From: Chenopodium formosanum
Lineage: Eukaryota; Streptophyta; Magnoliopsida; Caryophyllales; Amaranthaceae
DNA length: 64,000 nt
Reading direction: 5' to 3'
Assembly (NCBI GenBank): GCA_024500155.1
Contig: CM044868.1
Span: 44,056,165-44,120,164, forward strand
A program made the translations under genes and the position numbers. This document shows positions 10,480-23,022 of this stretch, one piece after another. Every line of letters starts with the position of its first letter. Position 1 is the first letter of the stretch. The notes beneath the pieces were generated by a model that was not told the origin of the DNA, made no database searches, and was given only the letters and a program-made list of their open reading frames with translations.

Positions 10480-11944
10480 TAATAAACTCCTATTGGTATG
10501 AGTTAAGACACCGCATTTGACTTTCTTCATGTAAAAGGTCTTATAACTCCTATTGGACTATTTGGGGATCCACCAGTCAAAAGGAGAACGACTAATTGGA
10601 ATCCCAATGCACACTGAAAATACCATCAAGGTAGGGGCCATCTTACTGAGAATTGCTCGAAGCAAAAGGAAGTTATCAAAGACTTAATTAATATTAATAA
10701 ACTCCCAGTGTCTTCTGCAAGCAAGAAGATAAGTATGAACAGTGCACTACTTTCTGACTCCTTGCTAATTCTGAAGAGGAAAATTGTGTTGACCCATCAT
10801 CCCCAATCAAACTAGTTGAAGAAATTCATGCTATCGAAGAAGAAGAGGAAATCTTTTTTGATGCCATGAGTGATTTGGCCCCAGATCAACAACTTGCCAA
10901 TAGAGAAGATGTTTTGATCTTCATAAATACAATGAGGAAAACAATAAACATGTATAAAGAAGTTCTTGAACGGAAAAAGTTAGAACAAAGTAAGCATGTC
11001 AATAAAGAAATGACACCCACCGAGACTACTATGAGGAAGAAATTTTTTCTCCAAGTAGTTAAATCACCTAAAAGTAGTAATAAATCCTATACTCCAATTG
11101 GGACCACATATGCAAACATGTTCAAAATGCTCTCCGAGAGTGGCAAGATCAAACCTCTCAAACCGAGACCATTTTAATCACTAAAGAGGACAGACAGATT
11201 CCATTTTCCATATTATCAATAAGGGGGACACACTATGGCTCATTGTTTTAAATTCATGGATTTAATTCAAAAAATGACTTATAAACAAAATTATAATAAA
11301 AAAAATTGGTCCAAATTAATAGAGAAATAGATGCTACCATCAATGGAGTTTGGGAAAGGGATGACGAGTGTGTCTACCTCAAGGATATAAAGGAAACCCC
11401 ACTCTCCACAAGATATCTAGTGGACGATATTTGGGATAAAGAAGAATCACCCATTGACGTTCTCACAAGATCCGGGAGAATGCAACCTCTCATCACCGCA
11501 CAACAACCTATTCCTACTACTCAACAAGTTCTTATACCCATTATATAAAACAACGATGTTGTCAAACAAATCGAAAAGACTAAGGTCAAAATGAATGTTT
11601 GGAACTACTACCTACATCCCGTTAACATAGAGTAGCAGTAATGGATGTTGTAGCTCAAATAGGAATAAATTCTGAAACCACTCCTGAGGTGTTGGCTAAC
11701 TTTCTCGAGAGTGATCATCCTAGTCCTATTAATTTGATCACCTTTTCTGACATGGATTTACCCAGAAGGTGAAAAACACAACAAAGCCTAAAATCTCACA
11801 GTAATGTGCAAGAGGTTGAATGTCTCAATGACTCTTGTAGATAATGGATCAGCAATTAATGTTTGTCCACTTCAAATTGCGAGAATGTTAGGAATAAGAG
11901 ATGAAGACTTATCTTCATCTACACAGGGAATAAGAGCCTGTGAT
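10480..11944 (+). pseudogene. Tat copy 1: gag C-terminus and first half of protease
   Basis: Similar to Tat copy 3 at about 55494-56450. It has a zinc-knuckle-like YHQGRGHLTENC (near 10615), a possible second diverged copy near 11210-11260 (GGHTMAHC), the linker ERDDECVYLKDI...VLTRSGR (11350-11480) and the protease active site LVDNGSAINVCPL (near 11835-11875). Many stops and frameshifts. The frame is cut at 11944 by the minus-strand element and resumes at 19425. Confidence 0.75.
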
Positions 11945-13576
11945 TGACGAGTGGAAAACTAGGTCGTTATCTAATCTTCCCTCGGTCAAACTAAATTTAT
12001 AAACACTTAACAAACCTAAATACGAGTATAGAGGCAAGTAAAGGGTCGAACCCAAAGTAACGGTAATGTTCAAGCACTTTCAATTGTGCGCCTAAGCTAG
12101 GTCGAAATAGAAAGGTTAGAGTGAATACTAACAACAAACAATATAAGTTACCAAGGTAAAAAAACACTAGGAATGGGGATCAACAAGTAATCATGTCAAT
12201 TGCAACAACGTGGAAGAGCATGCCAATCTAAGGTTGTGAGGACTAATGATAAGAGCAATCAATTGGAATCAAAGAGCTATCGCCTAATTGTTAAGCTAGG
12301 GTTCACTATGAATAACAAACCAAGAGAATCACAATCAAAACCAATCGATAATTGCAATTCCTAAATCAATTGTTCATGTCGTTAGCAATTACATTGCAAT
12401 CTAGCATTATTCTCAAGGCCTAATCGAATTAAGCACATGCAAACCTTCATTAATAACTTTAATCTCAACAATCAATCAACATAATTCCCAAACTAATCAC
12501 AACTAATCAATCATACAAGTTTCACCCAATTCCTAGGCAACAACTGCTCAAATATCATCATCTAATAAACAATCAACTAAAGGAATCAAGAATCAACAAT
12601 ACATCAAGAACAATTACACTAATCAAGCATCAAACATAAACATTAACCCAAACAAACATGAAATTAAACAAAGCAATAAGGTGAGATAGAGTTAAGAATG
12701 CTCATTGATAATAGAGAAGATCTTCAACACAATTGTCACCCTTGTATCTTCAATCTCTCAATCACCATTGAAATCCTTCAATTTCTCTCTAAAACTACTC
12801 CTAATCTAGAGAGAGAACCTCCTAATCTAGTTAATCTAGAGAGAGAGTATCCTAATCTAAAGTATTTAATGTATGAAGAATAAAAAAGGTCGTACACTAT
12901 ATATACAAGAGGATGAAATAAATAAAATTTCAAGTAAAATCCAACAAGCCGCCCGCGCGGAGAAATCGGTTGCGTCCGCAAGGCTAGGCCCGCGCCCACG
13001 GGGTGCCCACAGCTAGCCCTCTCCAAGTTCCTTGTCGAAAATAGGCAGAAATAGGTTGCGGAAGATTTGCAAGGCACCCTTTGGAAGCCTGTAACTCACA
13101 ATCTAGGAATTGTATAAAGGTATGCGACCTATCATTGGAATGCTCTTCAAGTTTAGTTTTCAACCCAACTTGAATCATCTCAATTTGATGTGTAAAACTT
13201 GAGATATGATTGAAAAAATGCACAAAGGTCCTTTTTGATACTTTGCAAGCCTTCATTTTCCTTTGTTTCTTGGATTGGCTTCCCTAACTTAGCTCCGTTA
13301 AATTTCTTGAATGCACTTGAGCTCCATCCTTGATTATTAAATCCGCGGGAACTGGACGTACCTACAAACAAGACAAACAAATGGAGAAGCGAGAGAAATA
13401 GCCGAGAAATGAATAAAATGATAAGAAAACCATTAAAAGCACACATTTCACTAAACTAACACAAAAACACGCAAATCGAGCATTATTCTCTAAAAAAACA
13501 CGACATAAACAACCAAAAACGAGCAAAGAAATATAAAGAAAAAATAGCCTAAAGGTGCCATAAATGGCACGGATCA
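11945..13576 (-). mobile_element. 3' LTR of the minus-strand gag-only element
   Basis: Plus strand starts TGACGAGTGG and ends GGATCA, so in element sense it runs TGATCC...TCA. Over the first 150 bases it differs from the other LTR by roughly 6% by eye, so the insertion is not recent. It holds a TATA box (12893-12903, minus) and a GC-rich 20-21 bp array (12951-13012). Confidence 0.85.
12951..13012 (-). repeat. 20-21 bp GC-rich array in minus-strand LTR
   Basis: GC-rich cores start at 12951 (GCCCGCGCGG), 12972 (GCGTCCGCAA) and 12992 (GCGCCCACGG), steps of 21 and 20 bp. In element sense the array lies about 50 bp upstream of TATATATAG (near 12900). Confidence 0.7.
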
Positions 13577-16149
13577 AATTCTTCAAAGCTAAACTTTTGC
13601 TTGTCCTCGGGCAAAAAAAAACCAACCCAAGGGAAAAATAAAGACATTATTCAAGCAAAGAAAGAAACAAGAAAACTAGAGAAGATGGGAATATACACTA
13701 ACTCACTTTCGTAGGAATCACGGTCAATTTTAGCAACTAAAGCCAAGCCATTTAAACCCCTAGATTGCCCTAAAGGACGAGTGATGCTCTCGTAAAGGTT
13801 TCCAAAGAGATTAACCTATAACTCTCATAATAATACAAACAAGGCAAAGCATGAGAAGTAAACCAAAATAAAAGAAGAGCAAACACAAGTTCATGAAAGG
13901 ACTTATCCAAATGTACAAGCACAAATGAATGCAAAACTTTCTAAACAAGTAAGGGAGTGCACGTTTTAAGATAACCGAGGTTGATTGAAACATAAATATG
14001 CTAAGTATAGGAACTAGATAAACGCAATTCACTTTCATCCCAAACGGTCTTACCGCGTTCTCCCTACTAGTCTCATATCTTCCCCTAGTAAGCATCTCAA
14101 AAGTTCCACGAAGGAACCGAAAAAAGAGATAAATTTTGGGCTACTCGACGTCTTGACAATGCATCCCTTATCCTTAGGCTTTAACTCATAATGCCCTCCC
14201 TTAGTATATGACTCAACCTCTAGGTCGAAAGGTCTTTCCCAATGGTTGTAACGTAAGGGAAAAAAGGATTGAGGGTAGGCTTAAAATTTAGAATATGGTG
14301 GTATTCCTAATTAGTGAAGCAAAGGGTGATCAATCCTTAACCCCATATTCAAGAAGTCACCAAACAAAAATAAACTAACACCCCCAAGCTTATTCAAAGC
14401 TATAACCACAATCATATATACAAAAAGCGTAAACGCTTCTCCCCCAAGCTTAAAGGAAGCATTGTCCTCAATGCTTGAAAAGGGGAAAAGAGATTACATC
14501 AAAATATTTTTCAATTTTCTCATTTTCACCTTTTCTATTTTTTTCATATATTCAAAGAAAATGTCCTCGCCTCTTATAACTTTGGACGGCTTTTTCAATT
14601 TTTCATTTATTATGTCCTTTCCTCTTTTTACTTAGGACAGCTTTTTCCATCATTCATTTGCCATTATTCATAATATATACAAAATACAAGCTTGCTTACA
14701 AATAGAACCAATATCCAACCTTATATAGTTATATACCACAAACTCCAAAAACATGACCATTTGCTTCACAAAAACCAAAAATGGAACAAAAAGAAACAAA
14801 AGGCTCAAAGTTCTAAAGATGTGGCTTGAAAAGAAGGGAAAAGGCTCAAATGGTTAGCAAGAAGGCAAATGTAAACCCAATGAACTAAAAAGAAAGAAAA
14901 TAAACCTAGAAAATAAAAATTACCACCCCGAAAAGATGCCTTTGTCCTCCCTAGATAGCTCGGTCTCGAGTTTGAGAATTATGAGTTAAGATTCTAGATT
15001 ACGTTCGCAATAGTCAAGGATCCATGCCGCTCATGCAATTATATGTTGAAGGCTTGAAAAATTATGAACCTTGCATGGATGTAGCAAAAACTCACTATTG
15101 GTGTCAAATTGACTATAAGAAGCAACTACCAACATACCACAAACAAGTAGAATCCGGTTTCATGGTCCCACTAGTTCTAACCAACTACCATAGAATGTTT
15201 TATCCTAGAATCAACCAAGCGTACTCTCAAACCGTGAACACCGTTACCATTTAAGAAGAAAAACATTGAACTATACAAGTCCAAAAGTATTATGTCCAAA
15301 GCAAGAACAAAACAAAGATACATTGCAAATTTGCCTTGATAGAAACAAAAATCTTTTTGGGATTTTTCAAAATATAGAACATGGAAATGCATATACAAAG
15401 GTGCATAGCATATATGAATCAAAATCCCACCAAACATGATAGAAAAACCTCCCCCAAGCTTGAATTAGACATTACACTCAAACATAAATCAAATATTTCA
15501 TGGGAGAGGAAAACAAGGAGAATTATCCAACAATACCAACACATATCCAACAAGGCATAAACCATGAGAGAGAGAGAGCAAGGAAAGATATTACTGGACT
15601 TAGGTGGGTGTAATTACACGCAAATGACCCAAATTAACCTTTCAAAAATAATTTCCTCAAGAATTGAACCTTGCCTTCCATATGCTAGCAAAAATAGGAG
15701 TCAAACTTCCTTGATTCTTAATCCAAATCGAAGCACCAAAGTATATCAAGTCATGTACCTAGAAAAAGGCACACAAACATTTCCATGAGAGAAAATCTAT
15801 TCTAAAGCAAATGAGAACCTAATCTAAAGCACGGGTTACTTCCCGAGAAAGTCTTGCTTAAAGTTCAAGCTTGACCGCTCTAGTAAAATAATAATTCAAC
15901 GCACGCAGGAGCTTGTCAAATGCACTACTACACACTTCGTAAGAGAGAAGGTAGGCAAATGACGGGAAGATTTTGTGCAACAAGGATAGTTCATGCAAAT
16001 GAGGAGAGATATGCCAAGACAAGGAAGAGGAAGAACCAAAAGAAAATTCAACAAAATATGAAGAAAAAGAAAAAGAAAAAGAAGGCAAACTCTCCTTAAA
16101 ATATTTTTGGGTGGCAACATCATCCTTTTCCTTAATTGGGACATATGAG
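13577..16149 (-). other. 3' non-coding region of the gag-only element
   Basis: No credible coding. Next to the 3' LTR the minus strand reads GAGGACAAGCAAAAG, the same phrase found before the polypurine tract at 47020. Polypurine-like tracts AAGCTTGGGGG recur on the minus strand near 14385, 14440 and 15445. Pyrimidine-rich stretches occur on the minus strand. Open frames here (for example 15024-15254 and 15564-15788) show no recognisable domain. Confidence 0.55.
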
Positions 16150-17640
16150 CTACATGCAAATCATCATAGACAAGAGGGTCCCCAATAGGCTCATTAACAA
16201 AGGAAGGGAGAGATATAGGAGTGTGAGGAAAATATGGTTGAAACTCCTTGAAAAAGGGACATGAGAGGAGGGAATAGGGAAAATGGTCTCACAAATGAAC
16301 TCTTTCTCACCACCATACCTCAAATCACTAATAAGAGCATGGAATTCAATCATTGAATCCTCAAATGAAGAACACTCATGATCACCATCTCCCTCAAACA
16401 TCCAACTCTCAAGAGGTACCACATAATCTCCTCCACTACATTCATGGACAACAACTCCCTCAACATCCTTAAATCCTAAAGTCTCGAAACCATGCATGAA
16501 TGCATGTAAATTTGTTTCAAAATTGTCTCTCTCCCATGAAGCATTCTAAATGAACTCACTTAGAAGGCTATGGGTTTTCCTTTGACTCTCAATAAACACA
16601 TTGGACATAACCTCAAACAAGTCCAAACACTCATGGATAGAAGAGTCACATTCATATACTTGAGACTCATCACAATCAACTAAGGAAGGGGAGTTTAGAT
16701 TCACAAAATAATCATAATCATCATCACTCTCAACTCTCTTTCCTTCACTTCTATGCTCAACAATGAGATCCTCACACACTCTTGGTTGTTCAAAATGATC
16801 ATCATCTTCATCCTCAACACACATATCAAATTGAGATTTTTCACAAACAAGCATCAAGGATGACAATTGGCTTTCTAACTCATCTTTTCTTCTCTTTCCC
16901 TCCTCAAGACGCTCCTCATTCTTTTCCATTATCTCTAATTGACCTCTCATACAATTAAGAATCATCTCATTACTAGGCCCAAACTCATTATCAAGCTCAA
17001 TGCGCCTAATTTGAGACTCAAATGTATCAACAAGAGATTCAAAAGATGTAGAAGGTTGAGGCTCAACAAGAGAAGAAGAAGTACAACCAAGATTGGAAGA
17101 ATCAACATTAAGATCATGAGCATATACATCACATTGGGGAGTGGGGGCACAATTAATAACATGAAATTCATCATTAAGGGAATGAAGCACATCACAAGAA
17201 GGCATGGTAAATAATGAAGAATATTGAAACACACCATTAGCATCAACTTAAGCTTGCACTTCATCATCATGAACAAAAGGAGAAATAAAGTTGAAATCTT
17301 GTGTTCTAGGTTCACTTAAGGGATCATGTGACAAATATTGGGAATTCATGCTAATATTAGAATAATCAACACATTGCATATCAATATTAGAACCATGATT
17401 ACCCCTATCATAAACATCCCTTGCAAACAAAACATAAAAATCCCAAGCATCATCAATTGACAATGCTCTAAATTCACCATTATGTATGCATTCAACTTCA
17501 TTTCTAGTTTGCTCATTCAAACCAAAATAACAAATCTCACAAGCCTCCAAAAGACTACAACAATTATAGTCTAAAAATCCCTCAAGTCTATTGAAATATT
17601 CACAAAAAGGCTCATTGTCAAATTAAGGAAACGATACACA
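16150..17640 (-). pseudogene. Gag-like protein of the minus-strand element
   Basis: One minus-strand frame runs from about 17630 to 16150 and is interrupted by two in-frame stops (near 17248 and 16546); the three pieces are in phase. The N-terminal part (EYFNRL, CYFGLNEQTRNEV, then GEFRALSIDDAWDF) resembles the end of the Gypsy gag core, where a YNGL.P.TR segment is usual. The rest is acidic (many DDD, EDE and SSL) with a predicted helical KNEERLEEGKRRKDELESQL segment near 16900. No zinc knuckle was seen. Function beyond gag-like is unknown. Confidence 0.6.
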
Positions 17641-17750
17641 TTCCATTATTTATTTATTTTTTTTTCAAAACAAACAAAAATCAAATATAAGAAAAGTATA
17701 AACAAAGACCTAGACTCAAGCAATCAAAAACACTCAAACATAGACACCGT

Positions 17751-17768
17751 TCCCCGGCAACGGCACCA
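17751..17768 (-). promoter_or_regulatory. Primer binding site of the gag-only element
   Basis: Minus strand TGGTGCCGTTGCCGGGGA, the Athila site with one change (C to T). It is three bases from the LTR edge at 17772. Confidence 0.85.
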
Positions 17769-17771
17769 TTT

Positions 17772-19424
17772 TGACCAGTGGAAAACTAGGTCGTTATCTA
17801 ATCTTCCCTAAGTCAAACTAAATTTATAAACACTTAACAAACCTAAATACGAGTATAGAGGCAAGTCAAGGGTCAAACCAAAAGGAACGGTAATGTTCAA
17901 GCACTTTCACTTGTGCGCCTAAGCTAGGTCGAAATCGAAAGGTAAGAGTGAATACTAACAACTAACGATACAAGTAACCAAGGTAATAAAACACTAGGAA
18001 CGGGGATCAACTAGTAATCATGTCAATTGCAACTACGTGGAAGAGCATGTCAATCAAAGGTTGTGAGGACTAATGATAAGAGCAATCAATTGGAATCAAA
18101 GAGCTATCTCCTAATTGTTAAGCTAGGGTTCACTATGAATAGAAAACCAAGAGAATCACAATCAAAACCAATCGATAATTGCAATTCCTAAATCAATTGT
18201 TCGTGTCATTAGCAATTACAATGCAATCTAGCATAATTCTCAAGGCCTAATCAAATTACACACATGCAAACCTTCATTAATAACTTTAATCTCAACAATC
18301 AATCAACATTATTTCCAAACTAATCACAATTAATCAATCATACAAGTTTCACCTAATTCCTAGGCAACAACTACTCAAATATCATCATCTACTAAACAAT
18401 CAACTAAAGGAATCAAGAATCAACAATACATCAAGAACAATTACACTAATCAAGCATCAAACATCAACATTCACCCAAAAAAACATGAAATTAAACAAAG
18501 CAATAAGGTGAGATAGAGTTAAGAATGCTCATTGATAATAGAGAAGATCTTCAACACAATTGTCACCCTTGTATCTTCATTCTCTCAATCACCATTGAAA
18601 TCCTTCACTTTCTCTCTCTAAAACTACTCCTAATCTAGAGAGAGAACCTCCTAATCTAAGCTAATCTAGAGAGAGAGTATCCTAATCTAAAGTATTTCAT
18701 GTATGAAGAATAAAGAAGGTCGTACACTATATATAAAATAAGAGGAAATAAATGAAATCGCAAGTGAAACCCAGAAAGCCGCGCCCGCGGAGAAATTGGT
18801 TGCGCGCGGGGGGCTAGGCCTGCGCCCACGGGGTGCCCGCGGCTAGCCATCTCCAAGTTCCTGGTCGAAAATGGGCAGAAATAGGCTGCGGCAGATTTGC
18901 AGGGCCAACTTAGGAAGGTTGTAACTCACAATCTAGGAATTGTATGAAGGCGTGCGACCTATGATTGGAAAGCTCTTCACGTCTAGTTTTTAACCCAACT
19001 TTAATCACCTGAATCCAATCTGTAGAACTCGAGGTATGGCTGAAACAATGCACAAAGGTCCTTTTTGATACTTTGCAAGCCTTCATTTTCCTTTGTTTCT
19101 AAGATTGGCTTGACTTGCGTGCTTGGCTTCCCTAACTTGGATCCGTTAAATTTCTTGAATGCACTTGAGCTCCTTCCTTGATTATTAAATCCACGGGAAC
19201 TCGACGTACCTACAAAACAAGACCAAGAAACGGAGATGCGAGAGAAATAGTCGAGGAATGAATAAAATGATAAGAAAACCATTAAAAGCACGCATTTCAC
19301 TAAACTAACACAAAAACACGCAAATCGAGCATTATTCTCTAAAAAACATGACATAAATGACTAAAAACGAGCATAGAAATATAAAGAAAACAAAGCCTAA
19401 AGGTGCCATAAATGGGATGGATCA
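17772..19424 (-). mobile_element. 5' LTR of the minus-strand gag-only element
   Basis: Partner of the LTR at 11945. In element sense it begins TGATCCATCCCATTTATGG. A minus-strand TATA box (TATATAG) lies near 18730 and a GC array at 18781-18850, with cores GCGCCCGCGG (18781), GCGCGCGGGG (18802) and GCGCCCACGG (18822). Confidence 0.85.
18781..18850 (-). repeat. 20-21 bp GC-rich array in 5' LTR (minus)
   Basis: Cores at 18781, 18802 and 18822 (21 and 20 bp steps), about 50 bp upstream of the minus-strand TATA. It keeps the spacing seen in the partner LTR even though individual bases have changed. Confidence 0.7.
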
Positions 19425-20780
19425 ATGACAACACTCGCCGCCAAGCACTTGGAATAATCACCATGAATGTAACGGCAGGAGTCATAGAACAAGCTTCTAC
19501 TTTTAAAGTGGTAGACATTAAGGATCTTTCAACTTATTGTTGGGACGTCCTTGGCTTCATGACCTCAAGGCCGTCCCTTCATCCCTTCATCAACAAGTGA
19601 AGGATATAGTTGGAGGAATTCCTATTACATTTTATGCTTCTCCAATGAGAATTAAGGCTATCGAAAATCCAATCACGAATGTGGAGCATGATGAAAATGA
19701 TGAAGAATTGTTGAGCTTTAACGAAGAGGTCTTCTTAATCGAGGTGGATGAAAGGACCCTTCTTCATTACGAACTCCACTCCAAGATGACATCAAATGCT
19801 ATCCATAGAAAGCAAGGACAATATTCTTGAATGACTCTTCGAAAGAAGAAGGAGATAGTAAAGCAAATGGGACTACTTGGACTCCTTAAATTGGACACTT
19901 TTGGACTTGGTTTCAAACCGACTCCGTAAGACCTTAAGCGAGCCCGTGAAAAGGCCAATGCATGTAGGAACGCTCGTACCAAAAAGAAAGCAATCCCAAT
20001 GGATTATTATCCTCTCACCCTAAATGAACAACGAATAAGAGAGGGGGAGGATTATCCATACCATGAATTTCATGAGCCCTTTGTCAAGAATGGGATAAGA
20101 CAACCTGGGTTTGAAATCTTCTTTGTTTGTAATATTTTAGATAATATCCCAACTCCTATCAATAAGGAGAAAGCACCCCCATACTTTGACTCTAATTTCA
20201 TGGGACTTCTCTTTGGGCACGAAAAGAATGAGCCAACATATAGTGAGGATAACTCCTTGCTCATTCAAATGGTACTCAAAAGAAATAACTTTGACTCTTC
20301 TATGCTTATCACTCCAGCAAAGGGATTAGCTAAAGGATGGTAAAAGATCGTGAAGGTGACTACACCAAGTGGAAGAAAGATCTCTATAACAACAGAACTA
20401 GGACCAATGTTTGAAGAATTGTCTAAGTCAGAGTCTTCCCCTTTTGAGTGTTGTAAATCTCTAGCTATAGCACCTTCCCCCAATTCTTCTGTTTCAACAC
20501 TTTCTCCTAGAATAGTTAGTAATCAAGTCCTAGTGGACATATCTTTATTTGATGTAACAATTTCAGAGTTTAATAATATGTCTTCATTTGCTTACTCCTC
20601 GTGTCACTCTTTAATCCAAGATGACGAGCATTGCTTAACTAACAATGAAAATGACAAAGAAATAATTAAAGCAATGGAAATACTTGAAAATAAAACACCG
20701 GTAATTGAAGATACTGCAAATTTTATATCTCAAAAGATCCAACCATTAAAACAGAATTTAAAATCAAACTAACACTTAAT
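19425..20780 (+). pseudogene. Tat copy 1: second half of protease and linker to reverse transcriptase
   Basis: Resumes the protease exactly after the target duplication (NTRRQALGIITMNVTAG matches copy 3 at about 56450). It continues through IVGGIPITFYASPMRIKAIE and YYPLTLNEQRIREGEDYP to a serine-rich spacer and an acidic stretch near 20640-20760. Several stops, for example after the protease near 19598 and at 20343. In Tat elements this spacer joins protease to reverse transcriptase. Confidence 0.7.
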
Positions 20781-21829
20781 AAAGATGAAAGAACCGATTT
20801 AATTAATCTAATAAAAGAGTTTATCGATGTATTTGCTTGGCCATATGAAGATATGCCAAGAATAAATAGAGAAATTTTTCAAAACATAATACCACTATTT
20901 CCAGGAATGAAACCTATAAAACGAAAGTTACATCAAATAAAACCCGACGTAGGACTGAAAATAAAAGAAGATAAAGGTACAAAAACAAATAACTACAGGT
21001 TTTATCATGGTATTCAATACCCCAAATGGGTTGCAAATGTGGTCCTAGTTCTAAATAAGGATGGAAGGGTAAGAATGTGTGTCGACTATCAAGATCTAAA
21101 TAAGGTAAGTCCAAAGGACCACTTCCCTTTACCACACATCGATATTTTAGTAGACAATACAACGAATCACGCACTTCTCTCATTTAGGGATAGATACGCG
21201 GGGTATAACAAGATTCTCACGACAGAAGAAGAAATGGAGAAGACAACATTCATAGTACCATGGGGCATTTACTGTTACACGGTGATGCTATTCTGGTTGA
21301 AAAACGCAGGTGCCACTTACTAACGAGCAGCGACTGTCTTAGTCAATTACATGATGCACAAGGAAGTTGAAGTTTATGTAGATGACATGATTGTAAAATA
21401 AATGGATCGCCCAGGGCATTTAATAGCCTTAAGAAAATTTTTTGAAAGGATAAGAAAATACAACCTGAGGTTAAACCCATCTAAGTGTGCTTTTGAAGTC
21501 AACTCGGGAAAAATCTTGGGATACGTCATTAGCTCTAGAAGAATAGAGATAGACCCAACCAAGATCAAGGCAATCATGTCAATGCCACCGGCCAAAACAT
21601 AAATCAAAATTTGGGGATTCATTGGCCGGTTGCAATACATAAGTAGGTTCATATCCAAGTTAACAACAATATGTGAACCAATATTAAAGAAGCTCAAGAA
21701 GAATTTTCCTGTAATATAAGATGACGAGTGCCTAAAAGCCTTTGAAAATATCACAGCCTTTCTTGCTAATCCTCCTGTATTAGCACTAGCACTCTTCGGA
21801 ATTCCTCTTAGGTTGTACCTAACAGTACA
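20781..21829 (+). pseudogene. Tat copy 1: reverse transcriptase
   Basis: Contains GRVRMCVDYQDLNKVSPKD, PLPHIDILVDNTTNHALLSF and the catalytic YVDDMIVK (near 21376). The thumb region CAFEVNSGKILGYVISS and the FIGRLQYISRFISKLT segment follow. Stops occur at 21321, just before the catalytic block, and near 21399 and 21599. Sequence is clearly more diverged from copies 2 and 3 than these are from each other. It is cut at 21829 by the CACTA element, with RNase H resuming at 26271. Confidence 0.85.
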
Positions 21830-21869
21830 CACTACTACAAAAATGGCCAAATAGACTACCTTAGGGGTG

Positions 21870-22130
21870 ATCTCTACCTCACAGGTCTCTTTGGCCAAAG
21901 AGACCACTTTATTAAAAGTGGTCTAACTTTAAACACCTGAGACCACCTAGCTAAAATAAATGGTCTCTCTTTTTAGTTTAATAAGTAATAATACAGAGGG
22001 ACAAGAGACCAAATGTTTTAAATAGGTGGTCTCTAGATTTAAAAACTGAGACCACCTATTTTAAATGAGTGGTCTTTGGTTTTTGAATAATGAGACCACT
22101 TATTTAAAATAGGTGGTCTCTCTATGGTCG
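21870..22130. repeat. CACTA left subterminal repeats
   Basis: Repeated inverted pairs GAGACCAC / GTGGTCTC separated by TTATTTTAAATAG-type AT sequence. In CACTA families such repeats bind the element's TnpA-like protein; that role is inferred. Confidence 0.8.
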
Positions 22131-22738
22131 CTTTTTTTTTAAAAAAATAATTATTATTATTATTATATTCGCATTGGTTGGGGCAATACCAATGCATACA
22201 TATATAAAATAAATTTTCTATATATATATATAAGCTTTAATACACAAACTAATTCTGTCCAACACCCAAAATTTACATTAATTCTAATATTAAAAAACAA
22301 AACTCAAATGTAGGGCTTCTCCTCAAACAAAAAAAAGTCAAAAGTGGAGCTAGATTTACAAGTACAGTGATTAACACTAAGCTAATCTCCAACTCAAGCT
22401 CAGCTCATTCTTCATTAAGCTCGTCCATCACGAATTTTCTTCCTCTGGCTCATGATCAAGAACATACTTAATCCACAAATCTCGCATTTCATCAATGTCT
22501 TCCGAAGAATACGTACAAATCGAGGGAAAGACCTGCAACATACAACATATGCCATCAAATATGAGTATAATTTATTTTTGACGGAAATCAGAGAGATATT
22601 TAACCAAAAGCCGAAAATCAGACATAACAAAGTATATTGATGAACATCCTCAATCCACAACCTTAGCTCACTTTTTGTTTTTATTTTGTTTTGTTTTTTT
22701 TTTGTTTTTAACAAGAAAAGGAAATATATTACAACTTA

Positions 22739-23022
22739 CTCCCTCCGTCCCAAAAAGAACAACCCATTTGGGTTGATTACGCAGGTATTAAGGAAGTTAA
22801 GTAAAAAGAAGTAAAAGTATATTGGAAAGATAAATTTACATGGGGTTTGTAAAAAAATAGAGAGAGAAAGTAATAAAATAACATGGAAAATGAAATTTTT
22901 ATATGGGGAAGCTAATTTTGCACAAATATTGTTGCAAATTGGTGGTGTTTTAATGCAAATGGGTCATTCTTTTTGGGACAAAGTTTTGGCCAAATGGGTC
23001 GTTCTTTTTGGGACGGAGGGAG
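22739..23022. mobile_element. Stowaway-type MITE
   Basis: Inverted ends CTCCCTCCGTCCCAAAAAGAAC and GTTCTTTTTGGGACGGAGGGAG are flanked by TA on both sides, 284 bp long with no coding. The ends and the TA duplication are the Stowaway (Tc1/mariner) hallmark. Nested in the CACTA. Confidence 0.95.

Larger units (their letters stand above)
11945..19424 (-). mobile_element. Minus-strand gag-only LTR retrotransposon, complete
   Basis: Two LTRs (11945-13576 and 17772-19424) flank about 4.2 kb with an Athila-type primer site next to the right LTR, so the element reads right to left. Target duplication is GTGAT (11940-11944) against ATGAC (19425-19429); aligning with Tat copy 3 (ATGAT) shows one change on each side. 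It sits in the protease of Tat copy 1. The only protein is gag-like; there is no protease, reverse transcriptase or integrase, so it fits the terminal-repeat-with-gag class and would need enzymes in trans. Confidence 0.85.
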
